A stretch of 64,000 nt of DNA from the NCBI GenBank assembly GCA_902702965.1, contig CACRXP010000431.1, positions 244,020-308,019 of the forward strand, in the 5' to 3' direction. The notes beneath the pieces are model-generated. The model saw nothing but the letters and a program-made list of their open reading frames with translations. It was not told the DNA's origin and searched no databases. Positions 1-11,135 of the stretch are shown here, piece by piece. The first letter of the stretch is position 1. Each line of letters starts with the position of its first letter. The DNA comes from Spirometra erinaceieuropaei. Taxonomy: Eukaryota > Platyhelminthes > Cestoda > Diphyllobothriidea > Diphyllobothriidae. The position numbers and the translations under genes were made by a program.

Positions 1-351
1 ACACTGGAAATAAGGCGTTCTAAAAATGCTGGGTGAACGCTCCTTTGACTGAGTCATTGCTTCGTCCATTCCAGCTTGTCTCCGATCTTAGCACACTACT
101 TTCAAGAGGTGAATGCATACGGGGGACTAAATAACGACACTGTCATCGAACTTAGTAGTAGGCTGTGTTGGTTTTCGCAATTTGTAACTTTTTCCGTTTT
201 ATCTTGTGCAGTAATAAACCCTACCCAGTCTACACATGAAGAACGTCAGATATTTAGAGTAATTTATTCTGCGCGTTGCGGAATTTAGAAAAATCCAGAG
301 TTTTGTACATTGTCCTGTGCACATTACATGAGACGCAGTGTTTGCTCTCAG

Positions 352-520
352 CATACCTGAGTGTGCCTTATCATTGTTGGGCTACATGAACGAATTTGAA
401 CATCAAAATAACTCGAGCGTTCTGGTGCGCAACGTACTGCTCACATATGAGGAGAGGAAGCCGGAGGACATTCATTACAGTGTGACGCACGCAGACCTCC
501 AAAGCTCCTGGCGGATTATG
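352..520 (+). CDS. Unidentified gene, candidate internal exon
   Basis: The stretch is open for 56 codons between a good acceptor (TTTGCTCTCAG at 341-351) and a good donor (ATG|GTAAAC at 521). The peptide has a normal animal composition, for example NEFEHQNNSSVLVRNVLLTY and SVTHADLQSSWRI, with no stop, unlike the repeat-derived ORFs around it. I do not recognise the family. A second open stretch at 75-210 (LAHYFQEVNAYGGLNN) also follows an acceptor-like CCATTCCAG, but its phase does not join cleanly to this exon, so it may have another donor or may not be coding. The gene probably begins left of the window. The exon at 4053-4350 could be its 3' end, but the linking exons were not found. Confidence 0.42.
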
Positions 521-769
521 GTAAACGTGCATACGGGCAAAAGAAGAGCAGTGTCGCCTTCACGATTGATAGGCACAGTAACGGTTACAATAGTCTTAAA
601 CCCTGTGTTCATTTACGTGGTGTTGAAAAAGGCATTTAAATTTTTCCCTCCCAGTCAACCTATATTCGGTTAACCAACTAAAAGCTAATGAACTATATCT
701 TAAGAAACACGTATAAATTTCAAAAATTGCTCAAGGAGTTGTTGCAGAAATCCAGCCGAATTAAGTTTC

Positions 770-850
770 TTGGACTTTCATAATGATCCAACTGTTAAAA
801 ACTCGGCGCTTCGGTGGGATTCGAACCCACGACAGTAAGCTTGTTTATGT
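770..850 (-). repeat. tRNA-derived SINE fragment
   Basis: On the - strand the piece carries a pol III B-box (complement of GGATTCGAACC at 817-827) inside a T-arm-like sequence. It is followed by the same tail found in the two longer copies near 19.95 and 22.63 kb (complement of AACTGTTAAAAACTCG). The A-box half is missing. Confidence 0.6.
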
Positions 851-1489
851 CTGATCTTCGCCGTCTCTCACACACAGAGAGAAGGAAGATGATGCCAAAT
901 ATGAGTAGTGTTTGTAATGGTACCGAAGTAATAGTGAAGACGGGAAAGGCGAGTCCGCCTTTGCGTCCTCTACCATCACCCGACTTATAACAGACTAAAA
1001 CAGTCGCTTAGTGCATGGGAGAGGGAAGAGAAAGTAAGGCCGACGCCGGCTATCCTATTCAACAGTAAATAATCGGGTTCTTCACCATTGTTAACCTGAC
1101 ACGTTTTAATCTCTTAAGTTGAGCTGTTAGCCTAGACTTCGAAGGTTGCTGAATTACGAACAACCAGGAGGCAGACTGCAATGGCTTTTTCCAAATTTGG
1201 TCTGAATGGCAGTCGTTCGCAAGTGGAATACGAACCCCCTATACGGTAGCCTAGTACAGGTAATGGGTGCCTGGCCGCGTGTGGTGCAGAAGACTGGTTA
1301 TTTAGCTTTGTCAGCAACTGCGTCCGCGCCCATCTGCAATTGTCTTGACATTTGAATGCCTTAGGAGCAAGGTGGGTAAGCGAAGAGAGTGCAATATGCC
1401 CCGCGGAAGTTTACGTCTATATAGATTAATTCATGCGCAGGTCAAAGGTGCCATATCCACTCTGCGTGATGCTTGGTTGACGTCGGCGC
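851..1489. other. No gene seen
   Basis: No coding-like exon, RNA gene or clear repeat could be recognised. The 61-codon ORF on the - strand at 1132-1317 has no recognisable features. Confidence 0.4.
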
Positions 1490-2850
1490 TTACGGACGTC
1501 GTTTGATGACTTTCGGTCAATAAACACCCTCCCTGCAGTTTCGAAGATCTTAGAGACATTGATCAAAGATAAGATGATGTGTCACTTAACAGTGAATAAC
1601 CTACTGAGTGCTGCTCAGCATGGATTCCTCAAAGCTCGATCTTGAGACACCTATCAACTCTCTTTCTTTGACTGTGTTCTCCAAGCTAGGGACAATGGTT
1701 TTGCACTTTGCACAGTCTATTTCGATTTCACTAAGGCTTTCGATCTTGTTGACCATGTCCATCTTCTCTTGAAACTATCCTCTTTCGGAATAGATGGCAA
1801 AATTTTGAATTTTATATCCTCTTACCTGGGCACTCGTACACAACGAGTTACTATTTCCAATACTATCTCCAACCCCACATGTGTGAGGAGTGGAGTCATT
1901 CAGGGTAGTGTACTCGACCCGCTTTTATTTTGCCTTTTCGTTAATGATGTACCCGATTTATTTCAGAATGATAAGCCTTTCATGTATGCAGATGATCTTA
2001 AAGTTGCATATCGATATAAGCCGGCAGATCATGACATCGTGCTTGAGCTCCTAAAGAGCGATCTACAGGCTTTTGCCCAGTGGTGCCGCACATGGCGCCT
2101 TTCTTTTTCTTGGTCTAAGTGCTCAGTCATGCCGGTTAGCGACGATCGCCAACCTCAACTAAGTATTGATGGTCACGCCATAAATGTGCCTGGGGTTATT
2201 AAGGATCTGAGCGTATCATACTCCAGGAGTCTCAACCTTTCGGAGCACTGCACCTTGATAGTCTCCAAAGCACGTAGAACAACCGGGTTTATCCTCTGAA
2301 ACTTTAAAAATAGGGACATTAGAATGCGCCTTTATAACCTGGTCTGGAAACTGTGCGTTTTTATTTAGCCTCATGCGTGCTGCTGAGCGGAAGAAACTAG
2401 AATCCGTTGAACATTTTTTTACCAAGATAGTCTTAGCCCTGGAACACCGACATTTGTCTTACCAAGAGCGTTGCCGACTTACGGGCCTTGATCCTTTATG
2501 GTTTCGTAGATTGCAAAAGGGACTTTTTTGCTATTTAAGCTTTTACATAATCGTGCCTTTAACCCACTCACTACTTTAAGACATCATGCTTACCTCCGAC
2601 GTAACAGTCACCGTGAGGTCTTTTTATTTCTTCCTCTGGCACGTACTGTTAAATATCGTCGGTTCTTTTCTGTAAATGCAATTGCCATTTGGAATAAACT
2701 ACCCATGAGTGTGAAAACTCTGCAAAATTATCCTTTATTTAAAAGGACTATTACTCGATATTTGCATTCAGAAAAGGTCCCACAAATTTTGGGTGCTGAA
2801 TCCACTCATCTACTCTACCGCAGCAATGACGTTTGGGGTCTCTGACCACT
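1490..2850 (+). mobile_element. Degenerate CR1/Jockey-like LINE, reverse transcriptase part
   Basis: Reading frames on the + strand reconstruct the middle and end of a non-LTR reverse transcriptase. A leader like FDDFRSINTLPAVSKILE (about 1500-1555) is followed by DFTKAFDLVDH (motif A, about 1720-1758), then SGVIQGSVLDPLLF and MYADDLKVAY (catalytic YADD, near 1985). C-terminal pieces end near 2845 (NAIAIWNKLPMSVKTLQNYP). The frame is broken by a stop near 1645 and by frameshifts after about 2300. There is no endonuclease domain upstream, so the copy is 5'-truncated and dead. Confidence 0.8.
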
Positions 2851-3369
2851 ATGGCCGGTCTCACCAGCTGTTCCTCAAGGCCTGTACTTTGACTATCCCC
2901 ACCTTCATGAAAGGAATTGACGTCCGATAATATCCGATACCGTGCAACCCCTCCCTTCTTGACGGTCGAAAGTTTGCCGCTAGCAGTTTTTTTTCTCCTG
3001 AACCCTCCAAACCATTATAACAACCATCAACTTTATTTTTACTCCTTTTCCGCAGGAGGTTTTTTCACTGTTGGTCGGATTTGTGTTTAATCGCTTCGCT
3101 TGACAATGCCTGTAAACTGGCATTAAATGAAATTATGATTATATTTATTTTATTTTTATTATGCCCAATTATGTCACTTCCCCTACGACCTTCCCTTCCG
3201 CTACTTTTTATATTATGTATCCAGTACGGAATCGTTTTGAAGCGTCTCCTTTGCCTGGAGCAGCAATCCATGGCTTTTGCCGCCCAGTATGCCATGGCAG
3301 TTCTCTGACAACTTTTTCCATGCCTGCAGACACGCTTGTGCTCCCGCATGTTTTACAGGTCTTGAGCAT
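2851..3369. other. No gene seen
   Basis: T-rich sequence following the LINE. The overlapping ORFs on both strands here are short, low in complexity and have no recognisable domain. Confidence 0.4.
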
Positions 3370-3560
3370 GGCTGCCCACTCATCCTCCTCCTTCTGGCCG
3401 GTCGTGGTCTTGTTGCTGCTTGTTAAAATCCCGGTCTGTTTGCTGTGCGAACCAGGGGGTGTGGTGTGGAGCGTCAAGGTGAGGGCCAGGTCGCGGATCT
3501 CAATTGCGCCATACCTCGTATCCGGTCATTTTGGCTCTATCTTGCACAGGGCTCAGGTGG
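3370..3560 (+). repeat. ZF-LINE 3' end fragment
   Basis: The sequence around GCGAACCAGGGGGTGTGG and the following GAGCGTCAAGGTGAGG is the reverse complement of a block in the 3' untranslated region of the ZF-LINE (compare 53560-53620 and 58120-58170). It is therefore a dispersed 3' fragment in + orientation. The 195-codon ORF running across it (3161-3748) is a by-product of the repeat. Confidence 0.6.
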
Positions 3561-4052
3561 GATTGCGGTGGATTCTGCGCAAGTCTCCGTGGCTGCTTTG
3601 CCTTGTAGTAGAGTACACTGTGGACACCGTCGGATGTGACAGTCAAACTGTCATTCTTGGAAAGTCTAAAGCATGCCACAAAGGTTTCGCCTTCGTTCTT
3701 GACATCAAATTAAGTTTTCAGACTTCCTGCCTATTTGACAGGGGGTAATTTGTTAGCAGGGGATCCAACGTAGTAGCCGGTTAAACAGTGCTTAATACTT
3801 ATTATATCATTTCCTCCAGTCGTCTACTACGCGTCAGTGACCAGGTGATAACAATATATCTAGCGTCATTCTGTTGCCCAGGATCGATCCAGGCACTAGG
3901 CGACCTTTTTGCACAATGCACAGAGACCACTTTTTCGACTGCTATTATTAAGTAAGCAAACTTGAAGCGTTTTTAGCGGTTAGGAAAAGTTTATATACCA
4001 GACCAACGGTGCTAAGTGAATAGCAAAAGACTCACCAGTTTTTGGATTTTAG

Positions 4053-4350
4053 GGATCTCGTGGTGCTGTCGACAGGGAAAAGGCTAGAGGGCGATAGGTG
4101 CTCTTGTGAAAGTCGGGGTACCGCTAATGTGAATCGATTTTTCAAATCCAACGGGCAGTCAGGACATCCAGCAGACGAAGGTCTCGAAAAAGGCAATCCC
4201 TCGGATATCGAAAATCTGATACAGAATTCGGAATACGCGCCTTTGAGATCACTTATAGATAAAACGACTGATTTTAGTTGGATGGTGGAACGAGAAGCAG
4301 TTCGACAGAACTTTTCTGATTGCCTTGCTCGCACAACCGCTGTGCCTTAG
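4053..4350 (+). CDS. Unidentified gene, candidate terminal exon
   Basis: A convincing acceptor (GTTTTTGGATTTTAG, ending at 4052) opens into 98 codons ending in TAG at 4348-4350. The peptide is hydrophilic and mixed in composition, with ANVNRFFKSNGQSGHPADEG, SDIENLIQNSEYAPLRSLID and FSWMVEREAVRQNF. It has no hydrophobic segment and no motif I can name. It is followed by AT-rich DNA and an AATAAA at 5195, which would fit an untranslated tail of about 850 bases. It could be the last exon of the gene with an exon at 352-520; the phase needed upstream (two bases carried over) does not match that exon directly, so at least one further exon is required. Confidence 0.4.
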
Positions 4351-5194
4351 CTTCTGTGGATCGGTTCTACTGAAAAGCACTCGCTCCTTAACTGCCTCCC
4401 TTTACGCTGTCCTTAGAGGTCTTATTTTTGACACGCACAGGGGCTACCCAAAAACCCAATTTCGGTATGTGTCCAGCCTAAGCCGTTGACAAGACGGTTT
4501 CACGGATCGAGAGACCAGTACGGTGGTAGAGCTAAACGTCATGACTCTACCGAGAAGGCAAAATATTTTAATTGAATTTATTTCGAAAAATCTATTCAGT
4601 TTCTCGGACGAACCATCAATGTCCTGCTTTTCCCATTACAACATCTACCCAAAGACAGAGTTAGTAACATTAACTGACTATGTTACCGATGTCATATGGA
4701 CTATTCTTCATACCGCAGGTGACGAGTCTGATGAAACAGTAACTCACATTCCGAAATATACACTATTTGTAAAAGGTGCACTTTGGCATGCTTGTATTAC
4801 TAATTATCGAAAAATGTGCCTGCTTACGTAGTACACAGATCCCCTTTAAATATTTAGATATTTACTTAATATTTGTGTTTATATTTGAAAAGACGAATAC
4901 GTTTATCGTTTTGTGCAATCATTTCGCGGTACAATATGTCATATTCGTATTTCTTTATTCTAGTGACCGGTCTCTGACGATTTTGTTAATATTTTACATA
5001 TGGGACCATTTTCGAAATTCACGAAGCATTTGGAGAGATGCGCCATCTATGGTTCTTGTTATTTTTATTATTCCATCCAACATAGCCTCACACTGCTTTC
5101 TAGCCAAAGATTTTTCTTAATTGTAGAAAGCAGTTGCGGTCAAGTTTTCTGACTGTGTATGTTTTTCGTAAAAGTTTATAGTTCGCTTATCTCA

Positions 5195-5200
5195 AATAAA
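5195..5200 (+). terminator. Candidate polyadenylation signal
   Basis: AATAAA in an AT-rich stretch about 845 bases after the stop codon at 4350. It is the first canonical signal I see after that exon, so it is a possible 3' end for that gene. Confidence 0.3.
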
Positions 5201-5640
5201 CCATCTCATGTTACTCGCGATCACTATTTTGGGTCTCGTGACAGCGAGTTCTGAGTAGGACGTTCACTCGCGCAGTTATGTATCTCCACACGGCTCGACT
5301 ACCGCAAGCAAGGCCCGGAGGGGTTTCGATTCGCCGCCTCTAAGGGTGGAAAAATACTCGCTACACTACGGACAATGTACTCTGGGCGTAGAATTGAGAT
5401 TGCAGAAGGGGGCTAGAGATGACGAAAACCTGATGCACATCTGCGCAACTTTTTCAATGACTAGGTCAGAGGGGGCTGCACGTTGACAACTCCACCGCCA
5501 CCCGTCGTTCAGTCCCATAAACTCCCCTCCAGCCCCGCGGGGAAAAGCGAGCTAGGCGAGGCTGATGCTGGCAAGGAATAGGTAGATGGTTATAATAAAA
5601 TTTCTATAGAAATTAGAGTTATACTGACATCAACATACAG
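5201..5640. other. No gene seen
   Basis: GC-richer sequence without a coding-like frame, RNA gene or repeat that I could match elsewhere in the window. Confidence 0.4.
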
Positions 5641-5671
5641 TACGCGGTTATGTATATGGCCTTTTACCCAC

Positions 5672-5869
5672 TTTCTCGCAGTGAGGACTATCAGATAAAT
5701 GAGGAAGTAATTGGCCTTTTAATTTCCATGCTTCTTTAACGTAGTTCTTGTCACAGTATATACCATAAATTGGCGAACATTGCTCAGTGCATCGATGCGT
5801 TTCGTCGTCTGTTTTGGCTTTGTCCGTATTTTGCGAGGAATTATCATGGTCACTCATTTGTATTGACAC
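5672..5869 (-). CDS. Unidentified, possible first exon
   Basis: An ATG-initiated frame on the - strand (start at 5869) encodes a polar N-terminus (MSDHDNSSQNTDKAKTDDET) followed by CTEQCSPIYGIYCDKNYVKE and ends at donor-like GTGGGT or GTAAAA sites near 5666-5671. The composition looks coding rather than random, but no family is recognised and no partner exon was found, so it remains speculative. Confidence 0.2.
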
Positions 5870-6379
5870 TGCTTTGCGTTAATTTTTATGCTCTTTCTGG
5901 CATTTAAGTTCCCGTGCATTTCTCTAATTGTTGCCGCTTCGAAGCTCAACCCATTACATTTATCCTAAACCCCATGTGCTAAAATATGGTTTTTAATTCA
6001 CGCGGACACCTTTATAAAAGCAGATCATAAACAAAAAATTTGCCAGGCCACACCAGACGTTCGTGATTTTACAAGCTTCTTTGATCGACAGAATAAAGTA
6101 CGCGTTGTTATACTGCCTTTCGTAATAACATGTGCTGTGGTGTTAGGGCTGTTCATCTCCAGTTTTTGTCCCGGTGTTGGCGTTAACTGCCTGAGTGTGT
6201 AGGCTTGTCCGTCCAATGTTTGTTATATTATATTAATAACAGCCCACAACCGTCATTAGTTCCGGTCACTCTTTTCCAAACTGTGTCAAATTAGCTTGTG
6301 AGCCAACCTCTTCGCTGCCGGCAGTTAGACGACATTGGACTTAGCATTGGACATTAGCAATCTTCAACTCACGGGTCGG

Positions 6380-6620
6380 CCCTCAAAGAATGTGCTCGAT
6401 CCCATTTTTAGGTGGTTTGAAAAATCCTCGCGACGTTGCAGCCAGTACAGACTCCCAGTCAGAACAAAGTCGAATTATTTACATTGAGGTGGCAGGCAAA
6501 CTTGGGGTTTCTTGCGTCTTTCACGTCCTCGGCCCAGCATTCAAAGCCGTACATGAGGACCGACATAACCGATACCTTGTACACGTATATATCAGTTATG
6601 TTAAGTGTGTGACGACTTCG
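6380..6620 (-). mobile_element. LINE reverse transcriptase C-terminal fragment
   Basis: On the - strand the translation contains SVLMYGFECWAEDVKDARN, matching the conserved LLYGCETW-like block after the catalytic domain of LINE reverse transcriptases. Two in-frame stops and the short length show a dead remnant. The + strand ORF at 6390-6623 is its shadow. Confidence 0.55.
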
Positions 6621-7774
6621 TAACTACCGAAGTCTTTGAGCAGTATTGTTTCAAACGACCATGGCTTTGTTGTGCCCGTTTAAAAGCAATTTGGCGGCAG
6701 GATATTTGGCACCATCCACTTCTTCCAGTTGGTTATCATTACTTCTGACCAGAGATTCAACTCGACAGCGTGTTCGGTTCCGCAAAATTAATAGATAAAT
6801 CAGTGAATTAGGCACCTCGCTCGTCAGAGACATGGAATTATGTAGGTCACAATTGCCTAGTGTTATCAAGACCTTGTGGTCAGTTTACTCACAATCACTC
6901 GGCTGGCCTCCTAAAGCAAGTTGGATACCGTCAAAACCGCGAACAAATCCCGCGGGTCCAGTCAATCTCATAAGTAGGTTGGCAACCGGATCCAGCCTTG
7001 CCGAACACCAGGCCGAGCGCCGAACAGTAAAGAAAGATTTATGTGGACGTCGACCCGCACCGTTCTAGAATGATGGTATGTTTGGATCACAGCTAAGTTT
7101 CTGTGAACTATTACCCGTCCTAGAGACTGTCGAAAAGGTAGTCGGAAATTCTAACGAAATCAGTAAAATAAACATTGCCGTTTTTTGGTAGTCACAGCGG
7201 AATTTTTGAATGTGCCGCAGTGGGATTGTTTGGTCGAAATATCTACACCGGCCTGAGCTCGGTTTGAACATGTTCCAGCCTTGAATCACGGATAGCTTTG
7301 AATCGCCCGAGTGACCTTTGTGTCATTACTAAGGAAACTTCTCTCTAGCCGTGTTCTCACTCCTGCCATCTGGATTATTGAAGACAGACACAAGGGTAAC
7401 AGAGCCCGTCACGGGAAGCAATATCATCGCTCCCTGCCTATCCAATTTCCTCGTGTGGTCAGAACACCAGTGTCCCTACAAGACTTACTGGCCGCAGACT
7501 CCTGTCGCACAGCGCCAATATTGCAACGATGACTTCTTCCTCCGAAAGGGGGCCGCACAGCACCACATAAGCTGTAAATAGACGGAGCCCTGCTCATGAG
7601 GAGTGAGACGTGTTGATGAGTTAGTCATTGAAATTGAGAATGCGTTTAAGTGCACACATCGGCGCTTGACCCTGACTGACTTATCAACTATAAAGCCGCC
7701 ACTCATATAGCTCTCGAAATCAGTCCGTTCGAGGTGTCCACTAATAACTTGGTGTGCTTAAGAAAAGAGGCTAC
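6621..7774. other. No gene seen
   Basis: Several short overlapping ORFs on both strands, none with a recognisable domain or splice-consistent structure. This flank leads up to the target-site duplication of the Penelope-like element. Confidence 0.4.
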
Positions 7775-7787
7775 TATTGGTATGACG
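7775..7787. repeat. Target-site duplication, left copy
   Basis: TATTGGTATGACG occurs here and again at 10568-10580, exactly bracketing the Penelope-like element. A 13-bp perfect duplication shows that the whole inverted-arm structure entered as one unit. Confidence 0.8.
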
Positions 7788-7792
7788 CTAAG

Positions 7793-8482
7793 GTAGGCAA
7801 GAAGGGCAGGATTTATTGGTACCAAAAAATTTCGCGACAGCTCTTCAGCTGCGTCCTGTCGCTTCATAAGAGAGATAACGAGTGAGAAGAATACAGCAGA
7901 TTTGAATTCGTGCAGAAAATCAATGCAGAAACAGCAAGGTCATGGTTTTGGGCAAAGCTGGCTAATCGATAAAGCTAGTAACACAAACACCGTAGGGGAA
8001 GAAAGTGAAAAAAGGGGAACGTTAAAGAGCAAAAATGAGAGGAGAGAGGGGAATCATGGAGCCAGAGGCTACCATGGCAATGTTAGGTTAACCACGTGTT
8101 CCAATTGTTTACAAAGATCTGGTTTCACTCGTCGTATATAGGCCGCCTCCAGGTAAGGCAATGTCCGAGTTGTTCGTGCCCGAACAAGTACTCGGAAGGA
8201 AGTTTTGGGGTCGACGGAGTGACCAGTATCAAGTAGGTGTTTCGTAATGGAGGAACGCGGGATCTTATTTTCTTGTCTTAGGAGCCACTTGGGCAGGTGC
8301 TCAATAGACCTAGCTGCCAACTGCCTTTGCGTTCGCCCAATGTACTTGCATCCGCAAGTGCATGTGAATACATAAACACAATTTGAAGTGGCGTGCATTA
8401 GCAGGGCAACCTTTGCCCGTGGAATCGGAAGTGGCTTAGTAGGACTGCATAATACTAGTTCGGCTGCATTGTATGTCCTTTC
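7793..8482 (-). repeat. Penelope element inverted arm, 3' copy
   Basis: This 690-bp sequence is repeated as its reverse complement at 9847-10536. Only a few substitutions separate them; for example RAKVALLMHATSN here reads RAKDALPMHATSN in the other arm. Near the outer end, complement positions 7829-7862 hold a hairpin with the motif CTGAAGA...GCGAAA. Confidence 0.9.
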
Positions 8483-9840
8483 AGTGGCGGAACGTAGCCG
8501 TCGTTTGATAGTATTTAAAATATTGCCGCCCTTAAAGGGCAAAGATATAATGACGAGCTTTTTCGGAGCTAAATGTTCTGTCAATTTTGGCCGTGTAGAG
8601 TTGCTGTATTTGTGGATGAACCGTGCGGGATATCCTCGCTTAAGTAGAGCTTCTTTGAGGCGTGAAAATTCTGCATCCAATGTGTCATTGGAGTAAATGT
8701 TCCTAGCCCTTTGGAAAAGAGCGTATACCAAGTTACGTTTCCATTGGATAGGTACAAATCTCAAAAAATGTAAGTAATGTCCCTTCCAAGTATTCTTATG
8801 GAAGACGGAACGTCTTATAGAACCATCTTCCTTTCTAAGCATAAGAACATCCAGAAAGGATAGTTGGTTGTCTTGTTCCTTCTCCATTGTAAATTTGATC
8901 TTTGGATGCAGCTTATTCATAATAGAAAGCAGTTCTTCAGCATCCTTAATGTCCTTAACAATAGCGAAAACATCATCCACTTATCTTTTGTAGTGTGGCA
9001 GCTTATTCAATTTGGCGGACACTTTTTCTTCTAGATGACCCATAAAGATGTCAGCAAAGGTAGGGCCAAGGGGACTCCCCATTGCCACTCCGTCTATATA
9101 ATTGGTCATTAAAGAGAAATTGAACGTTCTTTGTACACAATTTTAATGCGTCTCGTGTTTCCGGTGGCAGACGAGTTTCTGATGCATGGGTGAAAATTAT
9201 GTCTATTGTCTCATCCAGTGGTACGCTAGTGAAAAGAGATTCTACATCCAGGGATATCATGTATTTGCCAGAAATATCTTGATTTTTGATTTCTTAAATG
9301 AAGTGGAAGCTGACTTTTAGCGTGTAACTAGAAAAACGTCGTCGGATTGGCTCTAATTCCGTGACTAGCCACTGTGTTAGTTTGTGAAAAGGTGAATTAT
9401 GCATAGATAAAAGTGGTCTTAGGGGTATATCCCTTCAATGCGTTTTTGGTAATCCATAAAGTCTGGGAGTATATGAACCCCTAGGTTTTAGGCAAAACGC
9501 TGTTTTGGAGTCCAACAGATTGTTGTCTAGCAACTTTTTAACTGTTTTCCAGGCGGAGTCCTCCAATGCCTTGGTTTCTTCCTTTCCCGACGTTTCTAAA
9601 CGGAATTTACTCTGATCACGTAAAATAGCCTCCATTTTTGTCACGTAGTCACTACGATCTAGAATGACAACCCCATGCCCCTTGTCAGGTTTGGAAATTA
9701 TTATTTGCTTATAATGCTTTAAAGCGGATAAAGCAGTCATGTGTTCTTTAGTTATAGGTGTGCGTTGTGTTATTGGAGCTCTGCGGTACTGGTGCGAAAT
9801 ATCAACAAATTTTGCTTTCAGCAAAGACAGCTTCCACTTC
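8069..9840 (-). pseudogene. Penelope-like reverse transcriptase/GIY-YIG ORF, inactivated
   Basis: Pieces in three frames on the - strand rebuild one Penelope-type protein. The N-terminal part (about 9840-9435) has IISKPDKGHGVVILDRSDYV and LYGLPKTH and ends at a TGA. The palm core at 9260-9051 has ISLDVESLFTSVPLDE. The C-terminal 303 codons (8980-8069) start at VDDVFAIVKD and run through CGCKYIGRTQRQLAARSIEH (GIY-YIG core) to a terminal LTLPW. Damage: a TAA at 8983-8981 replaces the Tyr of the catalytic YVDD motif, a frameshift follows QLY near 9080-9110, and another stop lies after LPKTH. It is not functional. Confidence 0.88.
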
Positions 9841-9846
9841 ATTGAA

Positions 9847-10536
9847 GAAAGGACATACAATGCAGCCGAACTAGTATTATGCAGTCCTACTAAGCCACTT
9901 CCGATTCCACGGGCAAAGGATGCCCTGCCAATGCACGCCACTTCAAATTGTGTTTATGTATTCACATGCACTTGCGGATGCAAGTACATTGGGCGAACGC
10001 AAAGGCAGTTGGCAGCTAGGTCTATTGAGCACCTGCCCAAGTGGCTCCTAAGACAAGAAAATAAGATCCCGCGTTCCTCCATTACGAAACACCTACTTGA
10101 TACTGGTCACTCCGTCGACCCCAAAACTTCCTTCCGAGTACTTGTTCGGGCACGAACAACTCGGACATTGCCTTACCTGGAGGCGGCCTATATACGACGA
10201 GTGAAACCAGATCTTTGTAAACAATTGGAACACGTGGTTAACCTAACATTGCCATGGTAGCCTCTGGCTCCATGATTCCCCTCTCTCCTCTCATTTTTGC
10301 TCTTTAACGTTCCCCTTTTTTCACTTTCTTCCCCTACGGTGTTTGTGTTACTAGCTTTATCGATTAGCCAGCTTTGCCCAAAACCATGACCTTGCTGTTT
10401 CTGCATTGATTTTCTGCACGAATTCAAATCTGCTGTATTCTTCTCACTCGTTATCTCTCTTATGAAGCGACAGGACGCAGCTGAAGAGCTGTCGCGAAAT
10501 TTTTTGGTACCAATAAATCCTGCCCTTCTTGCCTAC
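9847..10536 (+). repeat. Penelope element inverted arm, 5' copy
   Basis: Reverse complement of 7793-8482. On the + strand it is open from 9739 through the junction and encodes the GIY-YIG region again (CGCKYIGRTQRQL, ending LTLPW at 10257), but without its own reverse transcriptase. Carrying the domain twice in opposite orientation makes the locus a potential 690-bp-stem foldback. Confidence 0.9.
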
Positions 10537-10567
10537 TTCATTTTCTTACCGGGGACAAAATGCGTCA

Positions 10568-10580
10568 TATTGGTATGACG
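10568..10580. repeat. Target-site duplication, right copy
   Basis: Second copy of the 13-bp sequence at 7775-7787. Confidence 0.8.
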
Positions 10581-11135
10581 TCCACGATAATCCTCTTTGC
10601 ATTAAGGGGTAGTGTAAGGCGGCCCCAAACGCATGCTTGGCGTAGTTGTAAGGAACGTACTTTATCGGCCCGAGGTAGACATATCTAGGGCTAATATAAT
10701 TAAGATAGAATGTTGAAGTGATAATAGTCATCACTGTCTTCACCGTTGTTGTCGTCATCATCTTCACTGAACTTGTGCTCTGGTGTTTCGTACCTCAAAC
10801 GTTCTTTAGGCACGACTTCAATGTTAACGTTTGGGGAAACGAACCTTTTTGGTGTTTTTATTTATACTTGGCCTATTTACTGCGCCCATTATCTTTTAAA
10901 TCTCCACAAAGGCGCATTTTTCCTCAGCCGCTTATTTAGGCAGTACACTTTACATAAATTTTGTCGTTTTTGGAGATTTGCCGCTGAGTCTAATCTGCAC
11001 GTGGTTTCATTGGACGTAAATGAATTAAACCTGATGCCCTGGTTGTCGCTTTCATTCATCTGTCCCATCTCTTTGCCCGAAAGTGTTTTCTTTCAACTAT
11101 CCTTTGTGTACTTGTCTCTGGTGTACTTTAGCACG

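Larger units (their letters stand above)
7788..10567 (-). mobile_element. Penelope-like retroelement with inverted terminal arms
   Basis: The element is read on the - strand. It has a left arm (7793-8482), a single-copy reverse transcriptase body (8483-9846) and a right arm (9847-10536) that is the inverted copy of the left arm, 690 bp each with no length difference. The arm encodes the GIY-YIG endonuclease C-terminal region, so that region is present twice in opposite orientations. Such terminal duplications in direct or inverted order are known for Penelope elements. A 13-bp target duplication flanks the unit. The right end has about 30 extra bases (10537-10567) with no counterpart on the left. 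Confidence 0.88.

Noticed and set aside
3161..3748. 195-codon ORF on +
   Set aside because: Runs through a ZF-LINE 3' fragment; no domain and no splice context.
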